Origin: Parus major
Taxonomy: Eukaryota > Chordata > Aves > Passeriformes > Paridae
Assembly (NCBI RefSeq): GCF_001522545.3
Contig: NC_031769.1
Coordinates: forward strand, 127,193,896-127,257,895
Length of the DNA: 64,000 bases
Reading direction: 5' to 3'
Below, piece by piece: positions 36,689 through 47,440 of this stretch. Position 1 is the stretch's first letter, and each line of letters begins with the position of its first letter. A program made the translations under genes and the position numbers. The notes beneath the pieces are model-generated. The model had not been told where the DNA came from. It made no database searches and saw nothing but the letters and a program-made list of their open reading frames with translations.

Positions 36689-38319
36689 AATCTCTAATTC
36701 CTTCATTTGGGTCCAATTGTAATGAGAGGTAGCCAGGCAATACTAAAAAGAGCCAAGATCTCCAGCAACATGCTACCCACACATTCACCAGCTCATTCTT
36801 GGCTTTCTCTGCCTTTCTGTCACACAAGAGCTCTCCTCCTGTGACCAGTGCCTTTCTGCGTGACCTCACATATTTCCACTGAGGACTACCACCCCCAGGA
36901 CAGGATTCACTGGGGACCCACCATTGTGCCAGCCACTGCAGCCTCACCTTCCTCCCACCCTGGCTGTGCAGCTGAACCAACCCAGAGCCTCCCAAGCCAT
37001 GCAGAGATCTGTGCCAGCAGCTGGGCTTTGGTCGCCACAAGAAGTAGTTGCCTTCTGTCAGGCCATGCGGGTGACACAACTGGAAAGGATCTGTGGTAAA
37101 CTTAGGGGAGTTTTGATGACCCCATTAAGCCCTTTGAGAAACACAGGTATTAACTATTAACCATTAACTATAGCAGACATCAGAACAACAGCAGCTCTGT
37201 TGGTGGTGTTTTATTTATATTGGTATTTCTAACATCTCAAACAATTTATTCTCTAACGGAACACAGACTTTTCCAGGATCAGCAGAACAGAGTGGGACTG
37301 AATTTCAGTGTAATGAAAAAAAAGAGCAAACTTTTCAGATTTTTTTTTTTTAAACATCATAAAAGAAAAAAGAAGGGCAACAAAGCCCATTCCCTCACCT
37401 TTTGCAGATCTTCAAGAAACACGGCTTATTCGGGCAACTGAACACACACAAAATGAGTATTACTTTTCTTACACTAGGGCTTCTAACAAAAGTGAGCAGG
37501 AGGGCTTCAGCTCATCCTGCATAGCTGACAAAATTGGAATAAAAACACATTCAGCAAACTGATGTCTTGGTATTCTGTCTCTTGCCCCAGCTGAGGCAGC
37601 ACAGCTGCTTGCTGTACCTGTCCCTGAGGCTACACCAGGCACCTACACTGCTTATTATTGCTTATTATCTGGTTATGAGGACAATGGGTGGCTTTTACTT
37701 GAGAAAATAATTTATTTAGCATATAACAAGTAGAAATCTTTCAAATGGGATAGAAATAAAGTTGAACATAGCCTTCAGAAAGCAGGAGGTTTGGCTGGCT
37801 TTGGTCAGCAACAGCAACAAAAATGTGACAGCTTCTTTTTGCCCATATATTTAACAGAAAAGGACTTTTTAGCCTATTTTATTTCTGGAATGTTTCAAAG
37901 TCCTCCTTTGAACTTAAGCAGCTCATCTGAGAGTAGTAAACAGCAGTTATAAAAATACCCCAATGATGCCATGATATTCTCTCCCTCATTTCATGAATAT
38001 TATTTAATTTCCTGCATCTCCAGTATGAGGTTCTCTCTCAATTCCTCTGAAACACCTGTGCTTATGGACTAAGAATTGGATCCATATTCAGAGCTGTCAC
38101 AAAAAAAAAGAACATCTGGGCTTCTATGTCCCCACTACATTGTGGCAAACATTGTTCCACACATGCCTATTTCACACTTTTGTCTTCCCAGCATGCAGGG
38201 GCTTGGTTGGCTCTGGGGACTTCTCACTGTCTTGCTCAGGGGTAGCAGCATGTTTGTCCATAGGCCCTTGAGGGGCAATTCTTAGAGGATGATAACTAGA
38301 CCAGCTTTCCTGAGTGGTT

Positions 38320-38382
38320 GATTTGTCCCTGGTATAACTCTGCTGATTCTAATGGCTTTTTACCAGGGATGAATTTGGCCCC
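38320..38382. repeat. Relic of an old amniote interspersed repeat
   Basis: The segment reads as a diverged copy of an old repeat whose core is 'taactccattgaagtcaatgg...agcagaatttggccc'. Here the matching parts are ATAACTCTGCTGATTCTAATGG and GATGAATTTGGCCCC. The similarity is recognised by eye. The family name is uncertain. Confidence 0.5.
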
Positions 38383-39453
38383 ATGTTGTTAGATGTCTGC
38401 ATATTAGAAACAGAGTCATTTGCTACAAGGGAAACAGTCAACATCTTATTTGCATCCATGCATATCAACAATGCAATTAGGGCAAACTTCTTTGAGAATT
38501 GGATTCAGATGGTAATTAAAGTATTGTGTTATGAATTTTAATTTGGCATTAGTGAAGTAAATTATTCTGTATTGCTCTGTTCTCACAGTTTGGGCAGAAT
38601 ACATTATGCTTTGCTTACTGAGACCTTTGAATTAAAAAAAAAAAAATAGAGCCTGGTCCCTGTGTCCTTAGAATCTAATTGAGTTGGAAGAAAATGAGTT
38701 ACATAAAACCTTTTACCAGTGATTCAAAGTCAAACAGCAGTGAACATCATTCCTTTGATACCCTCCCACAATTTGGGGACTCGGAAGGGCTGGAGAGGAA
38801 ACTCTTCTAAGCAGCAGTAATTTGTAAGATTCAATTAAAAAAGAAAGCACATAAAAATAACTACTTTGAAAAGACAGGTGCAATACAAACATTTAAAAAA
38901 AAAAAAAATCAATGTCTACATCTATATCACTGATATATGGCCAGCAGATGAGCTTAGAAAATCAGAGTGAGCTTACAAAATCATATTGGACTCCTGACAT
39001 ATGTGTAAGAGTAATATGCATGTATGTAAATAATGTTTGTTTATGCGCTTTTGTGTCTGTAGTTTTGAAGGTGTGACCTACTAAGTAGCACAAACCCTAA
39101 GTTTTGGCTACTAATGGTTAGCACTGATATTGTGTTCAGAAACAGGGCACTGTTCTTCATGTCCCCAACTCCGTGTTAGTAGTTGGCAGGGGGTTTTAGA
39201 GGAAGACTAGTAAGAACAATGCAATGACTATTCAGATATAACTCTTTGAGCATAAGAAATCTAGGTGGTTGCATGTGGAGAGGTGAGGTTTTCAGTAGAG
39301 TGTTTAATGGCAAGTGAGCCTCATCACGCATGTGCTCCACATGTTTGCAGTAAAAGACAATCATTGCCTGCAGAATTTTCCCTCCAAGCTGACAAGACAG
39401 AGGGAACACCATGGGAAGGGTAAGACGTAATTCCATCCATATTAGATGGCACA

Positions 39454-39554
39454 CTAATCTCCTTTCTTCATCATTTTCCTTTGGTACAGCTTTTCTTCCA
39501 GCTCCTGCATCAACAGCATTCTGGCATTCTTAGGGTTTGGCCCAGCAAAAAGGT
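39454..39554 (-). other. Terminal-exon-like segment, minus strand
   Basis: On the minus strand a strong pyrimidine tract (TTTTTATCTCTTGCCTTTTCTAG) ends in an acceptor immediately before 39,554. A 101-nt open segment follows: two bases finishing a codon, 32 codons and a TAG stop at 39,454-39,456. The peptide is hydrophobic at first (LFAGPNPKNARMLL) and then strongly charged (QELEEKLYQRKMMKKGD), a helical, coiled-coil-like tail. An ATTAAA signal lies about 150 nt downstream at 39,303-39,308. I do not recognise the protein. It may be the last coding exon of an unidentified minus-strand gene, a lineage-specific alternative exon, or a chance combination. No upstream exon in compatible phase was identified. 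Confidence 0.3.
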
Positions 39555-39617
39555 CTAGAAAAGGCAAGAGATAAAAATCAATTATGTTCAATCCTTTTTG
39601 GCTGTTTTGACCCTGTC

Positions 39618-39900
39618 TGGACATCAGGTGCCCACCAAAGCACTGCCTGTATTACTGCCCTCCTCAGATGAACAAATCCTGCCAGGAGCCTGATCCAGTG
39701 TGGGCTTCCCATGGGGTTACATCCTCCTTTGGGCACCCATCTGCTCCAGCTTGGGATCCTCCAGAGTTTGCAGGGGGATCTGCTCCACCTTAGACTCCCA
39801 TGGACTACCTCTCCATTATCTTCTCCACAGGCTGCAGGGGAATTTCAGCTCTGGCTCCTGTAACATCTCCTCCCCCAGCTTCTGTACCTTTTCCCTTCAG
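39618..39900 (+). mobile_element. Old endogenous retrovirus fragment
   Basis: A diverged fragment of an avian endogenous-retrovirus-derived repeat in plus orientation. Recognisable blocks in order are CAGGTGCCCACCAAAGC near 39,624, 'gccctcctcag' near 39,657, 'caggagcctgatccagtgtggg' from 39,683, and several 'ctgcaggggga/aatctctgctcc'-like units up to about 39,870, ending in 'acatctcctcccccagcttctg'. This order matches a repeat family I have seen in many bird genomes, probably LTR-associated. There is no open viral gene and no LTR boundary can be placed. The class of retrovirus is not certain. Confidence 0.6.
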
Positions 39901-40074
39901 AAAATAAGTGAACAGCCAAATGCCTCTAAGGAAGGGGAGACCTGGCTCCTGTTCCCAGCCACAGAACTGCTCCCAGCAGGATCCCCAAGAGTGTTTGCAC
40001 TATGGGGTTGGTGAAGGGGCTCCCTCATCCCACCTCTACATTATGACCCCTCAGTACTGTCTGTGTCTTTCATA
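39901..40074. other. Short spacer, nothing recognised
   Basis: Unique sequence between the retroviral fragment and an old CR1 piece. It could include the diverged end of either one. Confidence 0.5.
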
Positions 40075-40215
40075 ATAGACATTTGTCTGACCTACTCTTG
40101 AGGACTTATGGTGACAGAGATTCTGTGTTTTCTCCAGGTAGCCCATCCCAGTATTTCACAGTCTTAATGTTAAAGTCAAGTTTGTGCTCATATTTAACTG
40201 GAATCTTACTTAGAG
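40075..40215 (-). mobile_element. Old CR1 LINE fragment
   Basis: The plus strand shows the reversed end of CR1 ORF2 in diverged form: 'gacctactcttgaggacttatggtgacagaga', then 'aggtagcccatcccagtatttcacagtcttaatg', then 'gtcaagtttgtgctcatatttaac'. Order and spacing match the same region of the copies at 9,530 and 33,241. It is short, non-coding and clearly older than the 33,241 copy. Confidence 0.65.
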
Positions 40216-40604
40216 CAAGTTAAGTCAATCAGGCCTTGTTGTTTGACTAGTGAGAAAAATCTTCAAGTCAATGAAGCCATGACAGTTCCTACTCCCTAAA
40301 GGTATAAAACTGGGAGGTGTTTGAGTTTTTTGTTATATGGGAGAAGTGCAAGCCCTTTTGTGCTCTGCATTTCTTCACAGAAAAAAACTGCAGCTAAAAT
40401 TCCAGAGCATCAAACTGCCATATAAAAAGGTTATGCTTTTAGTGTTTCTCATTTAGAGAGCTAAAGAGCCAAATGTTTCACAAAGACTAGATGCTCTCAT
40501 GAGAATGAATTTCTCCATGATTTTCATAGTAGATTAAAATGTTTAAGACCTAAATAATCTTTGGATGAGGTCCTGACCTCATGTTTGTATAAATATGGGC
40601 TTGT

Positions 40605-40672
40605 TCAGCTGAAGTCTATGGAGCTATATAAAAATAGCGCCAGTGTAAGAGAGGATCCAGCCCAGAATATGT
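40605..40672. repeat. Relic of an old amniote interspersed repeat
   Basis: CAGCTGAAGTCTATGGAGCT, then GCCAGTGTAAGAGAGGATCC, then AGCCCA form a diverged copy of the 'ttgaagtcaatggagtt...ccagtgtaaatgag...gaatttggccc' repeat also seen at 38,320 and 60,265. Family name uncertain. Confidence 0.5.
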
Positions 40673-41228
40673 CAGCATATCCTCAATTGCCCAGCACCAT
40701 ACTGCCTGGCCCCATATGCTTCCAAGTGTCCTGACAGAGGTGTTTGCAACTGCTGTTGGAGTGCTCAGATACGTGCTACAGTACAAAACAGATGGTAGCT
40801 CCATGTAAAATAATATATCCAAAGGTAGCACTGCAAGAACCCTCACGGTATTTGTGTCTTTGAGGTAAGTTTGCTACAGATGTTAGCCAGAGGACATACT
40901 AAGCTTATTCACCGGATGTCTTTAGGGAAGGTAGATGCTTCACCACCTTAGGAAATCAAAAATATAATACATTTTCTTCTTGCTGAGATTAGTATTTATA
41001 TTCAGAAGTAATGGATCAATTCCCCGTGCTCCATGTGTTCAAGTGTGGGTGTTCCCTGTTGCTGGTGAGGTGCAGGGAGGTGTGTGCAGGTGTCAGCACG
41101 GGTGGGCAGAGCCCACAGGGGATAACATCTTCTGCCAGCAGCGCAGCACAACAAAAAACACGGCAGTGGCACTCCGCTTCCAGCATGCCCAGCTGCCCAG
41201 TCCTAAATGCTACAGAACATTAAAAAGT

Positions 41229-41252
41229 AACAACAACAACAACAACAACAAC
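41229..41252. repeat. AAC trinucleotide repeat, 8 units
   Basis: Eight uninterrupted AAC units. An open frame reads through them as poly-Asn, but nothing else supports coding. Confidence 0.95.
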
Positions 41253-44200
41253 CCTATGATGTCCCTCCTCATTAACTTTTTAAAGCTTCTGCTCACTTTG
41301 TGGAATCACCATTCTATCACATGGTCAATAATGTATGAAATGAAAAACTCCTGTCCACTCTGTGATGAAAAAAGCAGACAGAGATTTACAGTAACTGCTT
41401 AGTGCTATTTTTGGTAGCCCTGAATTCAGGGGCAGTAAATTTAAAAAAATCCCACAAACACAAAAAGAGAGCAGAAGCAAGAAAATTAAATTAAACAAAA
41501 AAAAAAATGGTCAAACATTTTAAAGAGAGTTGCAGTGAAGGAGATATATTTTTCCTTTCTTAATCTCTTTTTGTCACCTGCTCACAAGACAGCCACAGTC
41601 TAGAGAAAAAGCAATGCCATTTTTTCCTTAATTTCCTCTGTAAAATGATCTTATTGCTCATGGAAGACACATATCTCTGCTAGCCCCCAAGACCCAGAAT
41701 CAGGAGTAAATGCACATCTTCAGTCCATCCTCCCATCAGTAGCAATCTCCTTGACCTATTAACCATCTAACTGTTAGGCTCAGCTGAAGCATCTGTCCAG
41801 AGGTAGAGCATGGCAGGATTTTTCTGTGTACGGCCCTCCAAGGCAGGAGAAATGCTTTACCCTCTGCAATTAATGTATTCATGTAGAAAATAAAAAACAA
41901 TGACAAAATACATTCCTAGCCCTTTCTTAAAATTAGCAAGCATTTACTGTTTGGCAGATTGGGCTAACTGAAAGAGGACAAGTAGCGTTTCTGAATTATG
42001 TTTATAAAAATAATATGCTTAGCTATCATGGCATGCTGTCTGTGTCCAGCGTGACTCTTCCTGCTGCTACTACTGAATTCTCTTGCAGAGGGACCAGCAC
42101 TGACAGATCTACACACACAGCATTGGCCAAACCTATTTTAGGTACAACCTGCAAGGGAAGCTTCTAGAAATGGTGCTGAGCCCTGAACCTATCCTTATTC
42201 CTGATAATGAGACCTGTTTCATTGCTAGGGTTTCTGCCCCAGCCTCCTCTAACTTTAGCACGTGGGTCAGAAAATTCACTGTAGCATGGCAGCATGAATG
42301 GCTTCTTCATCTTACAACAGCTCACAGCAAAATTTGTAATCTGCATTTCCAGCTACAGGAGTTTTGGAGCAGAATTAATTGTAAATGACTTCTAGCCTAG
42401 TTATAATCTAAAATACTGTTTCATTTTGGCAGTAGAAAGGAACTGCACTTTCTGCATAAAGCCAATGCCTATAAAACAGAAGAAAGCAAAGCATGATCAG
42501 TGTGGTGAGCAGGAGATAAAACAAGCTCCTTGGCACTGGGCAATGGCAGAGGAAGTCTGTTTCCTCCCTGATAGCTAGTCGAACATTGTTACCCTAAGCT
42601 GGGCTGGTTCTCCTCCCACCAGGCTGTTCATATACCATCTGTCCGTGCTGAAAATTATCAGGAGCATTATGTTGCGTCTTTACTTATTAAAAGGCTGAAT
42701 GCAAACTTTCCAGAGCGTACACAGTGTTACAGCTTACTGCACTGGAAACTTTACACCATTATGTCTAGTGAGGCCCCCGAGTCTCTGTTTTAATACCTTG
42801 GAAATGCGACAAAGTAGAGCCAAGAAAGGGCAAAGAAAAACCCAAAACTTGAAAATCAGGACACACAGTCTTCTCCTGTTTCCCTTTGCTCAGATAAAAC
42901 TAGAAACAAGCCAAATTTGTACTCATATTGTATTTTTAATGCAAGGACAGAGTAAAGTCTTTCCCACAATCATTTTGTCTGTTCTGGCTTTGAAAGACAG
43001 AAAAACCTTTATTAAAAAAAACAACATAGTGGTGGCACCTTTTTCTTTCCCCTCAGTTCCCATCATCAAAATTTGCTTTCACTAAAATGTAAACAGAAAA
43101 CCATGTTCAGATACAACCTAGATAAAAGGTGAAATGCAGTTCTTTCAATTAATATTTAAGAATCACACATATCTACACATGTTAAAACACTCTATTCCCA
43201 CCACCTGTGTCCACCTTCCTTTGAAGGGAAACTTGGTATTTCCTGTAGCCATAAGATGATGATATGCTGACTTGACCTGTATCTTAGATATTCATTCAAC
43301 AAAATTAGAAAATCAGTCACATTAGAATCATGCACATGTGAGTTTAAATTCTTATTTCCATGTGCACCTTGGGGGTAGACAGGGGAATATAGAAAGAGAA
43401 CAGAAATTGCTTACTTTCGCTCATGGAACATAGCAAATGCTGGGCATAGGGTTGTGCATCCTGGTGTTCAGATCACTGCTTCAGCATGACTCGCTAGTAG
43501 TTTGAGAAACATATTTTATAATTCCAGAATTAAAATCTCACACTGCTGATCAGTTTCATGTAATTGAAAATAGGATATAAATTCAGCAAAATACCTTTAG
43601 TAACTCTTGAGCAACTTCAATAAGTAAGAATGTGTAACAGTTTGTTGAAATCTATCATTGAACACGGTATTTTTAAATACTGTGGAAAATAACAGACCTT
43701 GCCTCTACTAAGCAAACCTTTGGAATATTCTGCTCTATGTGAACAAGTAATTTTATTTCTTTTTACAGATTATATTCTTTATCTGTTTCACATGCACTTA
43801 GGAAAAGCATATTTTAGAAGCCTTCTTTAGCGTGGGAGAAATCTTATTCTGTAACTTTTGCTATGGACTTCATGGACAGCTGATTCTTCTTGGTAGACTT
43901 CCTCCTAAGGCTCCTACTAAGGGTGAGAATTTAGAGGCTATCCAGGCAGCATTAGGACAGTGCCTTTGAGGAACCCTGTGCATGTGCAGTAGCCTTGCTG
44001 GCCAAGCATGGCCCACGAGAGGCTCATCTTCCCTAAAGCCTTCATTGCTCAGATCACCCTCCTCTGTTTATTCAGTTTTTGCTTCTCACCCAGATCTGTC
44101 ACAAAGTACACAAGCATATGTCTTTCTAAGCCAATCTCTATTATTTTATAAAACCCAGAGAAAAACATACAGGAATTGATTGTGGTAGCTGTCAAGCCTG

Positions 44201-45854
44201 CAAGTGATTCAAGCGTGTTTGCCCTTTCATTCGCTGCATTTTTGGGTGTTATATAAATAGAACAGGAAATGTAAAATGCAGGTTAAGTCATTCAACACTT
44301 CTGTTTTTTTCTGATTTCTGCCCTGTTCTGGCAGAAACTACAGTTGAAACTACATTTTTGTCACTCAGCTAGTGTTGGAATATCTGTAGGTTTGAAAGCC
44401 AAAACAATAGGTTCTGTAGTGAACGTTATCAGCTTTGTCAAAATCAAGTATTGAATCAGAACCAGGATCCATCCAGGTTCTTCAAAAAGCATAGTAGACA
44501 CATTCCTCATTAGGCATCTGTTTATTCCAAAACACAAACACACAGGGGATAGAATTAGATAACACTTTTCTGGCTTACTAAATGGGTTAGACTTAGTAAA
44601 TATGGTACTCGATTTTCAACTGATTCTACCATCTGTCAGCAAACTTATTGCTTTTAGCAGGGGTTTTTCTTGTGGTAATTTCCGGGATTTTTTTCTCCTC
44701 TGTTCTTTTCATGAATATACATGCTTACAAAGTTTAAGGGAAAAGTAAATTAAAGAAAAAATTGAATCAACCCACAAAATCTGAACAGGGCAGGTCAGAT
44801 TATAATCAGAAACTACAAATGGACTTGAAAATTGTTATTAATAAGCAGCGCAGGAAAAAAGATCTCATGCGTGGAAAGAACTTGCTACTTTTTTTCAGAT
44901 ATATCTAAATCCCAAAATCAGTTATGATAGCAAATGGTGTTTTTGCAATCCAGCAGCAACTGTATGCATGGGTAGAGACTGGTGTAAAAAGGACAGATAG
45001 CTGGGGTGAGAAAAAATACCCAGTAAATTGTCTAGCTGGGACCCAATGCCATCAAAGTCTAAGCACAACATTTCTGTCATGTCTTCATACTGAAAAAAGT
45101 GAGTCTCAGACCCAATCTGATGCTAAGTAGGGGCAGAACTAAATCATGGAAATTCTGTCACATGGGGACACACTGGCATGGGCAGTGGTTTGAAGCTCCT
45201 ACAGCAAGCTCCACTGCATGGTGTAGATGCCTTGTTCCTACACTTGCAGCTGCCACACATCACACAGGGAGGCCTGTGTTGCTGTAGAAGAGCTTGATGC
45301 ACTTAGCTACTTAGAAAACAATTTTGGCCTCATCCAGCAGAATGGAAAGGTTTTTTCAATATTTCCAGCAGATTTTTAGTCCCAGTTCCTGACTTTTTGG
45401 ATGTTTAGGGAAGGTGTGGAGTCTTAGCAGCAAGGAGAAAAGAAGAATGAAGAATGAAGACTCAGTCAGAGACACTGGTGACGACAGTGTCTCTCCAAGG
45501 TGTCTTGGTGCTCAGTAATGTTTCTCTCCTCCTCAGGAGCCTCCAGCAGCAGAACTGCATTGCTGCCATCCTCCTCATTTGCAAAAAGATGCTGCTCTTG
45601 ACAGGGAAGGGGAGGACAGGGAGATCTTGTACTTCCCCTACCAGTAGAAGGTGGAAGCTGGTCCTGATATACAGTTCATCAGACAACAGTACTCTGCCGT
45701 TTTATCACTCACAGTTTCAGGGCAAGCTTGCCCCCTTGATCAAAACTACCCTTTCAGCCCAGGAATAAAACAAGGCTAGGGCAAGGCATGACTTTGCTAT
45801 GGACAGTTTGGGCAGAGAAGTCAGCCTTCTGAGATTTTAGAAATTATTAAAAAG

Positions 45855-45879
45855 TAATTAATTAATTAATTAATTGATT
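45855..45879. repeat. TAAT tetranucleotide repeat
   Basis: About six TAAT units in AT-rich DNA. Confidence 0.9.
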
Positions 45880-46079
45880 TTATAAATAATATTATGCTGG
45901 AAAATAGATTTGGGAAGAAAAATGGCAGATAGATTCCTTATAGGCAGATTCATCAATATATCCACAGCATTAAGCACCACTGGAGCAGGCAACCTCCAAG
46001 CATGTAACAATTCATACACCATGCAGTGAACAAAAGTACAAAAATAACAAGGAATGAGATATAAGTTAGCACTGGGCAT

Positions 46080-47169
46080 AAAACATCAATACAAGGGAGG
46101 AGTAGGAATATTGTAGAAATGTTTGTGATACTGTAGTGAAGTTATAAGTAAAGTCAAGGTGAAGAATGGAAAGAGGTATCAATGAGATGTAAGATAAATG
46201 GGAAGACAGATTCCATACACATAAAAGGAGATGGCAGAAGAGGTGGGATGAGAGATAGGAGGGGTAATAAATTGTTGAAGGGGCTGACACAGTAAAAAAA
46301 AATTATTTATTTATTCCTACATTCACAATCTGTCATAGAGAAATAATCAGATACTTATTTTCCACGAGAAGAAAATATACCATGATAAATCAAAGCTATG
46401 GCCAAGATGAAGTCAATGAAAGAAAGACATCAGAAGGCTTAAATTAATTGCCAGTATCAAAAACCCATGGCCCATTCAGAAAAAGAAAGCATAAAGATAA
46501 ATTCAGATATATTAGCAAATGTGCCACATTAAAAAGCTCTTTAAAATATTAAGAAAAAAACCTATAAAATAGAAGAGATCATATTTAATGCCTGTACTTT
46601 CAAAAAGGGATATGATCTGACAGCAAGAAACCATTCCTTTTATTCAAAACAACACTGGGAAAAGTAATCAGGTGAAGATAATATTGGATGAAAGTGCTGT
46701 CGGAGAAAATATTGGGGAAAAGTTGCAAGAGAAAGCTATAGTGACAGTTCTGGTTTCAGTTACAGCAAGCATCACAGACTCAGTAAAGGCAGGAGACTGC
46801 AAACCTCCCAGCAGGATGTCATGGCCAAAAGACCTAAAAAGAACCATTCATGAGTGAACAGGGAAGTAGAAAGTATGGTTATAGATATTAATTTACCTCT
46901 GTAGTTGGTAGGAGCAAGAGAATTATTGTGATATACTGCTTCTGATTACTTCACCTGTACTTCTAGGGGACAGTAGAAGATTGGAGAGGGCTTAGATTGC
47001 TGGCACAAGGATGCTGTGAAAAGTGGAGAACATTCACTGGAGGTACAGAAGTAAGGGAGGGAGGGAGAAGACTACTTGGAATCTGAAATTAACTTTCCAC
47101 CCTGCAAGGAAAAATTACTGAGAGCATTAAGTTGTTTAATCCTGAACACAGAAACAAAACAGGATGCAG
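46080..47169. other. Purine-rich stretch upstream of an old CR1/L3-like tail
   Basis: The plus strand is visibly rich in A and G for about 1 kb, with many GGAAGA/GAGGAG-type runs. No intact frame is seen. It may be the degraded body of the old LINE whose 3' end follows at 47,170, but I could not match it to that body. Confidence 0.4.
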
Positions 47170-47440
47170 TGGCTGGAGGCTGACATCAGTCAAATTAAAA
47201 CTAGATTCAAACAGGAAACTCAAAAGTGTATATTTTTCATGGCAATATTAATTAACCACCAAGAATAAATAAACAGTGGCTGTGGACAACTCTTACTACT
47301 TGAATTAAAGACTAGAAGTCTTCCTGAGAAATACTCTGCAACACAAAGAGTCATCTACTTGACCTAAGAATGGCTGGATAAAGCTGTAGTGAGCATCAAG
47401 TGAGATGTCCCTTCTGGTTGGAAATGTATACATCTATGAA
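47170..47440 (+). mobile_element. Ancient CR1/L3-like LINE 3' end
   Basis: Plus-strand relic of an old CR1-clade element. Recognisable parts in order are an 'aaattaaaactagattcaaac' block near 47,191, an 'accaagaataaataaacagtgg' block near 47,257, an 'attaaagactagaagtcttcctgagaaatactctg' block near 47,303, and the terminal CCCTTCTGG...CTATGAA motif at about 47,408-47,440. The same 3' end ('tggtcccttctggcc...aatctatgaa') is typical of old CR1/L3 elements in turtles, crocodiles and birds. It is strongly diverged and non-coding, and older than the minus-strand CR1 copies in this window. Confidence 0.65.

Larger units (their letters stand above)
34307..39453. other. Unique non-coding DNA
   Basis: No gene is recognised. 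A 19-nt T run is listed separately. A relic of an old amniote repeat lies at 38,320-38,382. The stretch directly after it (about 38,400-38,620) is the most enhancer-like in the window, with an octamer ATTTGCAT at 38,448-38,455, a SOX-like AACAATG at 38,467-38,473, and homeodomain-type GCAATTAG at 38,473-38,480. The 130-codon minus-strand open frame at 36,687-37,079 has no recognisable motif and is probably chance. Confidence 0.55.
40216..46079. other. Unique non-coding DNA
   Basis: No gene is visible. It holds two simple repeats (AAC and TAAT) and one old amniote repeat relic, all listed separately. A donor-like site (TTTGAG followed by gtaagt) near 40,866 has no matching exon. The open frames here, the longest 140 codons at 40,980-41,402, run through the AAC repeat or unremarkable sequence and have no familiar motif. 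Confidence 0.6.

Noticed and set aside
36687..37079. 130-codon open frame, minus strand
   Set aside because: Tryptophan-rich, irregular composition with no motif, and overlapping open frames on the plus strand.
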